Source of the DNA: DASRHK01 sp963776465
GTDB lineage: Bacteria; Pseudomonadota; Gammaproteobacteria; Nevskiales; Nevskiaceae
Assembly (NCBI GenBank): GCA_963776465.1
Contig: CAVZMV010000002.1
Span: 1,426,001-1,490,000 of the forward strand
Reading direction: 5' to 3'
Length of the DNA stretch: 64,000 nt
Each line of letters starts with the position of its first letter. Positions within the stretch are counted from its first letter, which is position 1. Under the pieces are notes generated by a model. That model made no database searches and was not told where the DNA came from. It was given only the letters and a program-made list of their open reading frames with translations. Shown one piece after another: positions 52,578 to 63,469 of this stretch. Both the position numbers and the translations under genes were made by a program.

Positions 52578-53452
52578 CCGCCGCCGCGGCACCCATCGGC
52601 TGGGCAGGGCGTCATGCGGTGACGCGCTTCGTGGCTGATCCCTGGGGTCTGGTCAGCGCGGTCGTGCTGACCCTGATCGTGGCGCTGGTGATCGCGGGCC
52701 CGTGGCTGAGCCCCTACGAGTACGACTACATCGACTTCGCGGCAGAGTGGGGAGCGCCGCCGTCCCTGCAGGGCCGGCACTGGTTCGGCACCGACAGCCT
52801 GGGGCGCGACGTCTTCGTGCGCACCATGCAGGGGGGGCGCATCTCGCTCCTGGTGGGCGTTGCGGCGACCATCATGTCGCTGATCATCGGCGTCACCTGG
52901 GGCGCCGTCGCCGGCTACCGGGGCGGTCGCCTCGACGAGCTGATGATGCGTACGGTCGACGTGCTGTACGCCCTGCCGTTCATGTTCCTGGTCATCCTGC
53001 TGATGGTGCTGTTCGGGCACCACGTGCTGCTGCTCTTCGCCGCCATCGGCGCGGTGAACTGGCTCGACATGGCGCGCATCGTTCGCGGCCAGGCCCTGTC
53101 GCTGCGCAGTCGCGACTTCGTGCTGGCCGCCCGCGTCTCGGGTCGCAGCAGGGGTGACATCGTCCGCTTGCACATCGTGCCCAACCTGATGGGCGTGGTC
53201 GTGATCTACGCGGCCCTGATCGTGCCGCAGGCGATGCTGGTCGAATCGTTCCTGAGCTTCCTGGGGCTGGGCATGCAGGAGCCGCAGACGAGCTGGGGCG
53301 CGCTGGTGAACGACGGTGCCCGCGAGATGGAGAGCGCGCCGTGGTCGCTGATCTTCCCGGGGACGATGCTTGCGGTGACGCTGCTGGCGTTCAACGTGCT
53401 CGGCGACGCCTTGCGCGCGGCGCTGGATCCCAAAGACAGGGTCCGAGCATGA
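52574..53452 (+). CDS. Peptide ABC permease OppC-like
   Basis: This 292-residue permease has an N-terminal OppC_N helix (LVSAVVLTLIVALVIAGPWL), the GTDSLGRDVFVRTMQGGRIS motif and four to five further membrane spans. The EAA loop RDFVLAARVSGRSRGDIVRL contacts the ATPase. It pairs with OppB to form the channel. It overlaps the oppB stop (ATGA at 52574) and the oppD start (ATGA at 53449). Confidence 0.94.
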   Translation: MTAAAAPIGWAGRHAVTRFVADPWGLVSAVVLTLIVALVIAGPWLSPYEYDYIDFAAEWGAPPSLQGRHWFGTDSLGRDVFVRTMQGGRISLLVGVAATIMSLIIGVTWGAVAGYRGGRLDELMMRTVDVLYALPFMFLVILLMVLFGHHVLLLFAAIGAVNWLDMARIVRGQALSLRSRDFVLAARVSGRSRGDIVRLHIVPNLMGVVVIYAALIVPQAMLVESFLSFLGLGMQEPQTSWGALVNDGAREMESAPWSLIFPGTMLAVTLLAFNVLGDALRAALDPKDRVRA

Positions 53453-54414
53453 GCAGCCTGCTGCAGGCACGCGGCCTGGAAGTCGCGATCGAGACGCGCG
53501 CCGGTTCTCTGCGTGCCGTCGACGGCATCGACTTCGACGTCGCGGTCGGCGGCAGCCTGGGCATCGTCGGCGAATCCGGGTCAGGCAAGACGCAGACGGC
53601 CCTGGCGATCATGGGCCTGCTGGCGCCGAACGCGCGCTGCCGCGGCTCGCTCAACTTCAAGGGCCAGGATCTCCTGCGCCTGTCGGCGCGCGCGCGCAGC
53701 CGCGTGCGCGGCGCCAGCATCGGCATGGTGTTCCAGCATCCGATGACGAGCCTCAACCCGTACTTGAGCATCGGCACACAGATGGCGGAGGTGATCCAGC
53801 GCCACCAGCGGCTGCCCCGGGCCGAAGCCTGGAGCCAGGCGGCGCAGATGCTCGAGCGCGTGCACATCGCCGCCGCGGGCGACGCGCTCCGACGCTATCC
53901 GCACGAGTTCTCCGGCGGCATGCGCCAGCGCATCACCATTGCCATGATGCTGCTGTGCCGGCCACAGCTGTTGATCGCGGACGAGCCGACAAGCGCGCTG
54001 GATGCAACGGTGCAGGCGCAGATCCTGGCGCTGCTCGCGGAGCTGCGGCGGGAGATGGGGCTGGCGCTGATCCTGATCTCCCACGATGTGGGCGTGATCG
54101 CCGAGCTGTGCGACGAGGTGCTGGTGATGTACGGCGGCCGCGTGATGGAGGCAGGGGCGACCACCCAGGTGCTGGAGCGGCCGGGGCATCCCTACACCCG
54201 CGCGCTGCTGGCCAGCCGCGTGCGGCTGGACCAGCCTCGCACCGCTGCGTTGCAGGTGATCCCCGGGCAGCCGCCCGACCTTGCGCAGAGGACCCAGGGC
54301 TGCCCGTTCCACCCCCGCTGCGGTTTTGCCTTTGCCACCTGCGAGCGCGCGCGACCCGCGGGGCGGCCCACGCTCGCCGGAACGCACAGCGCCTGTCACC
54401 TCGAGGATCGCTGA
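53449..54414 (+). CDS. Peptide ABC ATPase OppD-like
   Basis: This 321-residue ABC ATPase has Walker A GESGSGKTQ (about 42-50), signature SGGMRQR, Walker B LLIADEPTSALD and the oligopeptide-family C-terminal region with GCPFHPRCGFAFATC, whose cysteines bind an iron-sulfur cluster in relatives. It powers peptide import. Importers of this type normally need a second ATPase, OppF; none follows here, so either OppD works as a homodimer or another locus supplies it. Confidence 0.94.
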   Translation: MSSLLQARGLEVAIETRAGSLRAVDGIDFDVAVGGSLGIVGESGSGKTQTALAIMGLLAPNARCRGSLNFKGQDLLRLSARARSRVRGASIGMVFQHPMTSLNPYLSIGTQMAEVIQRHQRLPRAEAWSQAAQMLERVHIAAAGDALRRYPHEFSGGMRQRITIAMMLLCRPQLLIADEPTSALDATVQAQILALLAELRREMGLALILISHDVGVIAELCDEVLVMYGGRVMEAGATTQVLERPGHPYTRALLASRVRLDQPRTAALQVIPGQPPDLAQRTQGCPFHPRCGFAFATCERARPAGRPTLAGTHSACHLEDR

Positions 54415-54475
54415 TCGGGCCCGCGGCGGGCGCAGGCAAACCGCGGTTCGGCCAGTGAAATTACGTCGAAAACAG

Positions 54476-54504
54476 TTGGCAAACCGCTGTAGTGCTGGTA
54501 AGTT
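54476..54504 (+). promoter_or_regulatory. Promoter candidate for the DUF1302 gene
   Basis: TTGGCA (54476-54481), a 17-base spacer and TAAGTT (54499-54504) with an extended TGG just before it. The 184-base gap holding it has no gene and no other clear element. Confidence 0.4.
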
Positions 54505-54598
54505 TTTCCCCGACGTCCGTGCGGGGAAGGCGCGCACGTGCAGGTCGAACGTCCAACAAGCCGGCGCTGAGCCGGCCACATGAGCTGGGGGAAAACGA

Positions 54599-57181
54599 AT
54601 GGAGAAGCCGGTCACCCGTGCGATCAGGCGCAGCCTGTCGGGAGCTGTGGCGCTGTTGGCGACGGCGATGCCAGCCACCGTTGCCCACGCCCTCCAGTTC
54701 AATCTGAACTACGGCAACGGCATCGAAGGGACCCTCAACACCTCGATCACTGCCGGCGCGGCGATGCGCATGCAGGGTCGTGCGGTGGATCTGGTCAGCA
54801 AGTCGAACAACGATCCGAACGTCTGTGGCGGCGCCAAGCAATCCTGCCAGGGCGTGTACCGCGATCAGTTCTATCCCGCCGCCGCGCTGGCTGCCGCTCC
54901 GGGCCAGGCGACCAACAACGCCGACGACGGCAACTGGAACTACGACAAGTACCACCTCACGCAAGCCCCGATCAAGCTCACCCAGGATCTGAAGCTGACC
55001 TACGGCGACTTCGGGTTCTTCGGTCGCTGGCTCTACTACTACGACTTCGTAAACAACGATTTCACCGAATACCATCCGAACCGGATCATCCCCGATGGCC
55101 TGCCCGGGGGTAATGCCAGCGCCGTGCGCAACAGCAGCACCGGTTGCGGCATGCCCGGCGCCGATCCGAACACCTGCAACCCCAATCCCTTGTTCCTCGA
55201 AGGAACCTATGGTCGCGGCGGCGTAGTGCGAAACAAGCGCAGCGACGGAGAAGTCCTTTCGCAGATCGGCACCGACTTCCAGCTGCTCGATGCGTATCTG
55301 TATGGGCAGATCCCGCTGCCGGCGGAGCACAAGCTGACGTTCAAGGTCGGTCGACTCGCCGTGAACTGGGGCCAGAGCACGGTGCTGGTGTTCAACTCCG
55401 TCAACCAGGCCAACCCGATCAACCTGAACAACTTCCTGCGCGTCGGCAACGTGCTGTCCTCCGCCGAGGAAGTGTTCGTCCCGACCGGCATGGTGTTCCT
55501 CTCGACCGAGCCGTTCACCAACGCGACCCTGGAAGGCTTCTACGGCTATGAATGGAAGCCCGTCGAGATCCCGGCGCCGGGCACATACATGTCGTTCCTG
55601 GACATCGGCACCAACAACGCGGTAATGAACGCCGGCATCAACTTCGGCGGCGGCGCCGAGGATCCGTTCCGGGTCGCGAGCCCGCAAGCCAACCCGCTGT
55701 CGGGACTGACCAACACCACGATCACGCTGGAGCGGTTGGAGGACAACGAGCCCAAGCAGACCGGGCAGTGGGGCGCCTCATTCCGCTACTACGCCGACTG
55801 GCTGAACAACGGCACCGACTTCGGCCTGTTCTTCATGAACTACCACTCCAAGCTGCCGTACGCGAGCTTCTACAGCTCCGACGAGAGCTGCGCCCGCAAG
55901 GGCGGCGTGCATGGCCAGAACATGATCACGGGCATGGAGGGCCAGGACATCAACGCTTACGACGGACCGAGCCTGATCCTGGCCTGTCCGGACCTGCCGG
56001 TGTTGCACCCCAACGATCCCGAGAACGCCACCAGCAGCGCGGTACCCATCGACACGGTGAAGCTGCGCCTGGAATATCCGGAGAACATCCGCATGTTCGG
56101 CCTGTCGTTTGCCACGACCGCCGGCGACTATTCCGTGCAGGGTGAAGTCGCCTATCGTCCGGCCCTGCCGATGCAGGTGGATCCCGAGGATCTGGTGTTC
56201 ATGGCGTTGAACCCGATGCTGTCGCGTTGCCATGACCCCAACCTCGAGCGCACCCCGCTGTCGGTCGTGGACCTGAATGCGGCCACCAGTGTCCTGACCG
56301 ACCTGCTGCAGCGTCTGGGGCTGCCGGTCGGTGTTCCGAACGTGACGCCGTTCGGCACGGGTTGTTCCGGCAGCACCACGGGCATCGGCACGGACAGCAA
56401 CGGCGACATGGTCACTCACGCGCCAAGCGATTTCCAAGCGGGTCCTGGCGTCAATCCCTACAAGGACACGTTCGACCTGATCATCGGCCACGCCGACGGT
56501 TCGGCTCGCTCCTTCCCGAGCTTCATCAGCGCCTACCGCGGCTACAAGCCGGGCGAAGTCCCGGGCAACACCTACATCCAGGGCTGGGAAACGTTCAAGT
56601 CGTTCCAGTTCAACCTCGGGCTGACCAAGGTCATCGGCGCCACCGACAACTTCATCGGCGCCGACCAGGTGATCATGCTCTACGAGTTCGGCGCCAACTG
56701 GTCGCCGAACATGCCGTCGATGGACGTGCTGCAGATCGAAGGCCCCGGCACCTACTACCACGCCAGCGCTGGCGCCGACGGCTCGGGCGCCGACGGCGGA
56801 CGGCAGGCGTGCGCGCACACGGTCGACTGCAACATCGGGCCGGATGGCCTTCGCTTCAATCCGCATCAGCAGGACACGCGCGGCTACGCCGATCGCTTCT
56901 CCTGGGGCTATCGCGTCGTCAGCATCATGCGCTACGAGAGCGTGCTGCCCGGCATCTCGCTGGCGCCGTTCCTGCTGTGGTGGCACGACGTCCACGGCAC
57001 CGAGCCGGATCCGTCCAACCAGTTCCTGGAAGGCCGCAAGATCATCCAGTCCAACCTCGAGGTGCGCTACAAGGAAGCGCTCTCGTTCACCGCCGGCTAC
57101 ACCTGGTTCATGGGCGGCGGCGAGTACAACCTCTGGCGCGATCGCGACAACGCGCAGGTGTTCGTGAAGTACCAATTCTGA
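54599..57181 (+). CDS. DUF1302-type outer-membrane protein
   Basis: This 860-residue protein has a signal peptide (cleaved near AHA, 36). The N-terminus, LQFNLNYGNGIEGTLNTSIT, and the whole length alternate as in outer-membrane beta barrels, and the last residue is Phe (FVKYQF). It matches the DUF1302 family by overall sequence character, including the FKVGRLAVNWGQS-type region and SVQGEVAYRP. It is longer than the usual about 600 residues because of several Cys-containing loops (for example near 83, 90, 182 and 191). DUF1302 genes usually sit beside DUF1329 genes and are linked to hydrophobic-substrate or steroid use; no DUF1329 gene is present here. It is monocistronic, ended by two hairpins. 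Confidence 0.8.
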   Translation: MEKPVTRAIRRSLSGAVALLATAMPATVAHALQFNLNYGNGIEGTLNTSITAGAAMRMQGRAVDLVSKSNNDPNVCGGAKQSCQGVYRDQFYPAAALAAAPGQATNNADDGNWNYDKYHLTQAPIKLTQDLKLTYGDFGFFGRWLYYYDFVNNDFTEYHPNRIIPDGLPGGNASAVRNSSTGCGMPGADPNTCNPNPLFLEGTYGRGGVVRNKRSDGEVLSQIGTDFQLLDAYLYGQIPLPAEHKLTFKVGRLAVNWGQSTVLVFNSVNQANPINLNNFLRVGNVLSSAEEVFVPTGMVFLSTEPFTNATLEGFYGYEWKPVEIPAPGTYMSFLDIGTNNAVMNAGINFGGGAEDPFRVASPQANPLSGLTNTTITLERLEDNEPKQTGQWGASFRYYADWLNNGTDFGLFFMNYHSKLPYASFYSSDESCARKGGVHGQNMITGMEGQDINAYDGPSLILACPDLPVLHPNDPENATSSAVPIDTVKLRLEYPENIRMFGLSFATTAGDYSVQGEVAYRPALPMQVDPEDLVFMALNPMLSRCHDPNLERTPLSVVDLNAATSVLTDLLQRLGLPVGVPNVTPFGTGCSGSTTGIGTDSNGDMVTHAPSDFQAGPGVNPYKDTFDLIIGHADGSARSFPSFISAYRGYKPGEVPGNTYIQGWETFKSFQFNLGLTKVIGATDNFIGADQVIMLYEFGANWSPNMPSMDVLQIEGPGTYYHASAGADGSGADGGRQACAHTVDCNIGPDGLRFNPHQQDTRGYADRFSWGYRVVSIMRYESVLPGISLAPFLLWWHDVHGTEPDPSNQFLEGRKIIQSNLEVRYKEALSFTAGYTWFMGGGEYNLWRDRDNAQVFVKYQF

Positions 57182-57182
57182 T

Positions 57183-57221
57183 GGCGGATTGAGCCGCGTT
57201 CTTCCGCGGCTCCAATCCGCC
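57183..57221 (+). repeat. Bulged hairpin behind the DUF1302 gene (recurring element)
   Basis: Outer arms GGCGGATTG (57183-57191) and CAATCCGCC (57213-57221) pair. Inner arms AGCCGCG (57192-57198) and CGCGGCT (57205-57211) pair around TTCTTC, with C57212 bulged. It starts one base after the stop codon. Its inner core matches that of the hairpins before rpoA and rplQ. Confidence 0.6.
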
Positions 57222-57256
57222 GATCGAAGCAGCAGCAATTTATGGGGGAAAGTTTG

Positions 57257-57280
57257 GGGGCGGCTCTGCCGCCCCTTTTT
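57257..57280 (+). terminator. Intrinsic terminator of the DUF1302 transcript
   Basis: GGGGCGGC (57257-57264) pairs with GCCGCCCC (57268-57275) around TCT and is followed by five T and ATTTG. It serves the plus strand only; the complementary side has no T-run for uvrA. Confidence 0.9.
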
Positions 57281-57300
57281 ATTTGTGTTTCCGAAAAGGC

Positions 57301-60150
<2,850 letters not shown>

Positions 60151-60221
60151 CGAAAGCGAATCAGCGAAACGAACCGGGTACTATATGCGGTCGAAGCGGC
60201 TCAGTTCTAGCCCTAAACCAA

Positions 60222-61391
60222 ATGAATTCCCTGGAATGGCGCGCCACGCTCGCGCTCGGCGCCGTCTACGCCCTGCGCATGCTCGGCGTGTTCATGGTCC
60301 TGCCGGTGTTCGAGCTGTACGCCAGCGCGCTGCCGGCGCATCCGAGCGCCCAGTTCATCGCCTTTGCGCTGACCGCGTCGGGGCTGACGCAGGCCCTGTT
60401 CCAGATCCCGCTGGGCCGGCTGTCCGATCGCATCGGCCGTAAGCCGGTGATCGCGCTGGGGATGCTGATCTTCGCCATCGGCAGCCTGATCGCTGGCCTC
60501 TCCGATCGCATCGAGATCATCGCCCTGGGTCGGGCGATCCAGGGCGCCGGCGCCATCTCCTCGGCCGTGACGGCGTTGCTGGCGGACGTCACCCGCACCG
60601 AGGTCCGCACGATGGCGATGGCGGTGATGGGCGCCGGGATGGGCTTCGCCTTCATCCTGGCGCTGATTCTGGGACCGATCGCCGAGGGCCTGGTCGGCGT
60701 GCCGGGGATCTTCCTGATCACGGCAGTGCTGTCGCTCATGGCGGTGCCAGTCATCTGGTGGGCCGCTCCGGGCGAGTCGCCCAACGCGGCCGGCAGCGCC
60801 AGCGGCTTCGGCGGCGTGTTCAGCGATCGCGAGCTGTTGCGGCTCAACGGCGGCATCCTCGTGCTGCACGCGATGATCCCCTGCCTGTTCATGGCCGCGC
60901 CGGCGTTGATCGCGCAGCAATTCGGCTGGCCCAGCCAGGAGCACTGGAAAATCTACCTGCCCGTGCTGGTCGCGACCTTGCTCGTGGCGCTGCCGCTGAT
61001 GCGCAGCGCCGATCGTGGCGCCGCGCGTCCGATCCTCCTCAGCGCAGTGGTCACGCTCGCGGTGGGCCTCGGAGTCGCGGCCAAATGGTCAGGTCCCACG
61101 GGCCTGGTCGTCGGGCTAGCCTTGTTCTTCCTGGCGTTCAACCTGCTGGAAGGCCTGCTGCCATCGCTGGTCTCGCGGCGGGCGCCGGCGCAGCACAAGG
61201 GAGCGGCGATGGGTGTTTATGCGACCGCGCAATTCCTCGGCCAGCCTCTGGGCGGCGCGCTGGGTGGCTGGACGCTGGCACATTACGGGCCGGCCGGGAC
61301 TCTGGCAGCTGCGGCTTTGCTGCCATTACTTTGGCTGGGTTTTGCAGTACAGTTCAGGCCCGCGCCGAGGGCGCGGAACCTTCACGGCTGA
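60222..61391 (+). CDS. MFS transporter next to ssb
   Basis: This 389-residue inner-membrane protein has about 12 hydrophobic helices and motif A GRLSDRIGRKPVI near residue 65. It then has GRAIQGAGAISSAVTALLAD (motif C-like), typical of drug/proton antiporters of the YajR/Bcr-like group. The uvrA-MFS-ssb order is common in xanthomonads and relatives. The substrate is unknown. It lies 22 bases before ssb. Confidence 0.92.
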   Translation: MNSLEWRATLALGAVYALRMLGVFMVLPVFELYASALPAHPSAQFIAFALTASGLTQALFQIPLGRLSDRIGRKPVIALGMLIFAIGSLIAGLSDRIEIIALGRAIQGAGAISSAVTALLADVTRTEVRTMAMAVMGAGMGFAFILALILGPIAEGLVGVPGIFLITAVLSLMAVPVIWWAAPGESPNAAGSASGFGGVFSDRELLRLNGGILVLHAMIPCLFMAAPALIAQQFGWPSQEHWKIYLPVLVATLLVALPLMRSADRGAARPILLSAVVTLAVGLGVAAKWSGPTGLVVGLALFFLAFNLLEGLLPSLVSRRAPAQHKGAAMGVYATAQFLGQPLGGALGGWTLAHYGPAGTLAAAALLPLLWLGFAVQFRPAPRARNLHG

Positions 61392-61413
61392 CACCTTCTT
61401 CCGGGGACAAACC

Positions 61414-61896
61414 ATGGCGCGCGGAGTCAACAAAGTCATCCTCATCGGCAATCTCGGCAAAGACCCGGAGACGCGCTACCTGCCTTCCGGCGGCGCCGTC
61501 GCCAACGTCACGCTGGCGACCTCGGAGTCGTGGAAGGACAAGACCAGCGGCGAATCCAAGGAACGCACCGAGTGGCACAACGTGGTGTTCTATTCCAAGC
61601 TCGCCGAGATCGTCGGGCAATATTTGAAGAAGGGATCGCAGGTCTACGTCGAGGGCTCGATCCGCACGCGCAAGTGGCAGGACAAGGAAGGCCACGACCG
61701 CTACACCACCGAGATCATCGCCGACGAGATGCAGATGCTCGGCGGCCGGCCCGGTGGCGGCGGCAGCAGCGCCTCGATGGATTCGGGGAGCTCCGCCCGC
61801 ACGGGTGTCAGCGAGGGCGGGTTCTCGCGTGGCAAGACGCCGGCGCCGGCCGACGGTCCCGACAAGAACTTCGAAGACGACGACATCCCCTTCTAG
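61414..61896 (+). CDS. ssb: Single-stranded DNA-binding protein
   Basis: This 160-residue SSB has an OB-fold domain (ARGVNKVILIGNLGKDPETR to about residue 110), a Gly/Ser/Pro-rich linker and the acidic tip DDDIPF that binds partner repair and replication proteins. GGGGACAA precedes the ATG. The size is slightly below E. coli (178). The next start codon (GTG) follows immediately after the stop. Confidence 0.97.
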   Translation: MARGVNKVILIGNLGKDPETRYLPSGGAVANVTLATSESWKDKTSGESKERTEWHNVVFYSKLAEIVGQYLKKGSQVYVEGSIRTRKWQDKEGHDRYTTEIIADEMQMLGGRPGGGGSSASMDSGSSARTGVSEGGFSRGKTPAPADGPDKNFEDDDIPF

Positions 61897-62196
61897 GTGA
61901 TCCACGCCTTGCGCCGGCGCCTGCAGCCCACCAGCCTGTGGCTGGCGCTGGCGCTGTTCGTCGGCCAGCTCCTGGCCGTCGCGCATGCAACGCAGCACGA
62001 GCTCGCATCGCAGTCCGGCCAGCCGGCCTGCGAGATCTGCATCGTCGCGCACGGCAGCGGCGCCTTGCCGTCCTCGCCGCGCACGGCGAATCTCCCCGAT
62101 GGCCGGGATCAGCCTGCCATCACTGCGCTGCCGGTGCGCGTCGCGCGCCTGGCGATCGCAAGACCGCGCTCCCGCGCACCTCCCGCTCTGACCTGA
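61897..62196 (+). CDS. DUF2946-like small membrane-anchored protein
   Basis: This 99-residue protein starts with GTG directly after the ssb stop. An N-terminal hydrophobic segment (SLWLALALFVGQLLAVAHA) is followed by HATQHELAS, and CEICIVAHG with a CxxC pair (Cys45/Cys48), then an Arg/Pro-rich tail. The CxxC plus VAHG string recalls DUF2946 proteins, which accompany metal-uptake genes. Together with the barrel and ZnuA-like genes that follow it may act in metal handling in the periplasm. This is inference; the family call is tentative. Confidence 0.6.
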   Translation: MIHALRRRLQPTSLWLALALFVGQLLAVAHATQHELASQSGQPACEICIVAHGSGALPSSPRTANLPDGRDQPAITALPVRVARLAIARPRSRAPPALT

Positions 62197-62213
62197 AGAC
62201 CGCGTGACCTTAC

Positions 62214-62251
62214 GTCGCGTCGCATGCCTGCGGCGCGACAGTCCGCTTTTT
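62214..62251 (+). terminator. Hairpin upstream of the outer-membrane barrel gene
   Basis: GTCGCGTCGC (62214-62223) pairs with GCGGCGCGAC (62230-62239), with one G-U pair, and five T follow eight bases later. It may be a weak terminator or leader hairpin; the following gene starts at 62271 after GAGGTG. Confidence 0.35.
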
Positions 62252-62270
62252 CAGCTTCAGAGGTGTTGTC

Positions 62271-63458
62271 ATGCCATTTCCTCTCTGGTCGTTCGGGCTC
62301 GCCGCCGCGAGTCTCGCGCTGCCGGCAGCGAGCTTCGCGGCCGACGCCGGCAACGCCTTCAATCCCAGGATCAGCCTGATTCTCGGCGGCTCCTACGCGC
62401 GCTACAGCAGCGATGCGCCGCCGGACATGCCTGGCTTCCTTCTGGCCGGTGAAGGTCTTCCTTCCGCGGGCCTGTCGCTGGCCGAGACCGAGCTCGCCAT
62501 GGAGGCCAACGTCGACGACCTGTTCCATGCCTGGACAACCATCGCGGTCGGCGAGGACGACAGCGTCGGCGTGGAAGAGGCCTACATCAACACGCTCTCG
62601 CTGCCCGAAGGATTCGCCCTCAAGTTCGGACGCTTCTTCTCCGACATCGGCTATCAGAACCATCAGCATGCGCATGCTTGGGAGTTCGTCGACGCGCCGT
62701 TGGTATACCGCGCGCTGCTGGGCGGTCAGTTCGGCGATGACGGCGCGCAGCTGCGCTGGGTGGCGCCGTTGCCGGTGTTCCTGGAGGTCGGCGTCGAGCT
62801 GTTCCGCGGCGCCGCGTTTCCAGGCGGCGGCGAGCGGCGCGACGGCATTCCCGGCAAGAGTGCATTCGTGCACGTCGGCGACGACCTCGGCACGAGCTGG
62901 TCGTATCGCCTCGGCGCATCGTACCTCGCGACCAACGCCGAAGATCGGCGGACCGGCGAGAACCAGGAAACGTCGTTCAGCGGTCACTCGCGCGTGGCCG
63001 GCGTCGACCTGATTGCCAAGTGGGCGCCGGACGGCAACGCGAAGCAGCGCAACGCCGTGCTCCAGGCCGAGTTCTTCCGGCGCACCGAACATGGTGAGCT
63101 CGTGTCCGACCCCGACGGCAGCGCCGACGCCAGCGCTTACGACGGCCGGCAGTGGGGCTTCTACGCGCAGGGTGTCTACCAGTTCATTCCGCAATGGCGC
63201 GCCGGCGTGCGCTACGACCGCGTGCACGCGGACAACAAGCTGGAAAACCCGGCGCCGGAAACGTCGCTGGCGCTTCTCGCCAGCGCCGGGACGGATCCGC
63301 AGCGCTGGAGCGCAATGGTCGACTGGTCGCACAGCGAGTTCTCGCGCGTGCGGCTGCAATACAGCCGCGACGCGTCGCGGCCGAACGGCGAAACCGACAA
63401 CCAGGTCTGCCTGCAATACATCTTCAGCCTGGGCTCGCACCCGGCCCATACGTTCTAG
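62271..63458 (+). CDS. Outer-membrane beta-barrel protein of the metal-uptake cluster
   Basis: This 395-residue protein has a signal peptide (cleaved near SFA, 22-23). Alternating amphipathic strands run throughout: LILGGSYARYSSD, FGRFFSDIGYQNHQHAHAWE, GFYAQGVYQFIPQWRAGVRY and the last strand NQVCLQYIFSLG, ending HPAHTF. Proteins like this commonly precede zinc or manganese ABC binding proteins and are thought to let metal cross the outer membrane. A His-rich piece (NHQHAHAW) would suit metal contact. The gene ends 11 bases before the ZnuA-like start. Confidence 0.78.
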   Translation: MPFPLWSFGLAAASLALPAASFAADAGNAFNPRISLILGGSYARYSSDAPPDMPGFLLAGEGLPSAGLSLAETELAMEANVDDLFHAWTTIAVGEDDSVGVEEAYINTLSLPEGFALKFGRFFSDIGYQNHQHAHAWEFVDAPLVYRALLGGQFGDDGAQLRWVAPLPVFLEVGVELFRGAAFPGGGERRDGIPGKSAFVHVGDDLGTSWSYRLGASYLATNAEDRRTGENQETSFSGHSRVAGVDLIAKWAPDGNAKQRNAVLQAEFFRRTEHGELVSDPDGSADASAYDGRQWGFYAQGVYQFIPQWRAGVRYDRVHADNKLENPAPETSLALLASAGTDPQRWSAMVDWSHSEFSRVRLQYSRDASRPNGETDNQVCLQYIFSLGSHPAHTF

Positions 63459-63469
63459 AGGGAATGCCC

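Noticed and set aside
60151..60221. A LexA/SOS box in the uvrA-MFS gap
   Set aside because: No CTG-N10-CAG or other recognisable LexA palindrome is present; only TACTATATGC-like AT-rich bases.
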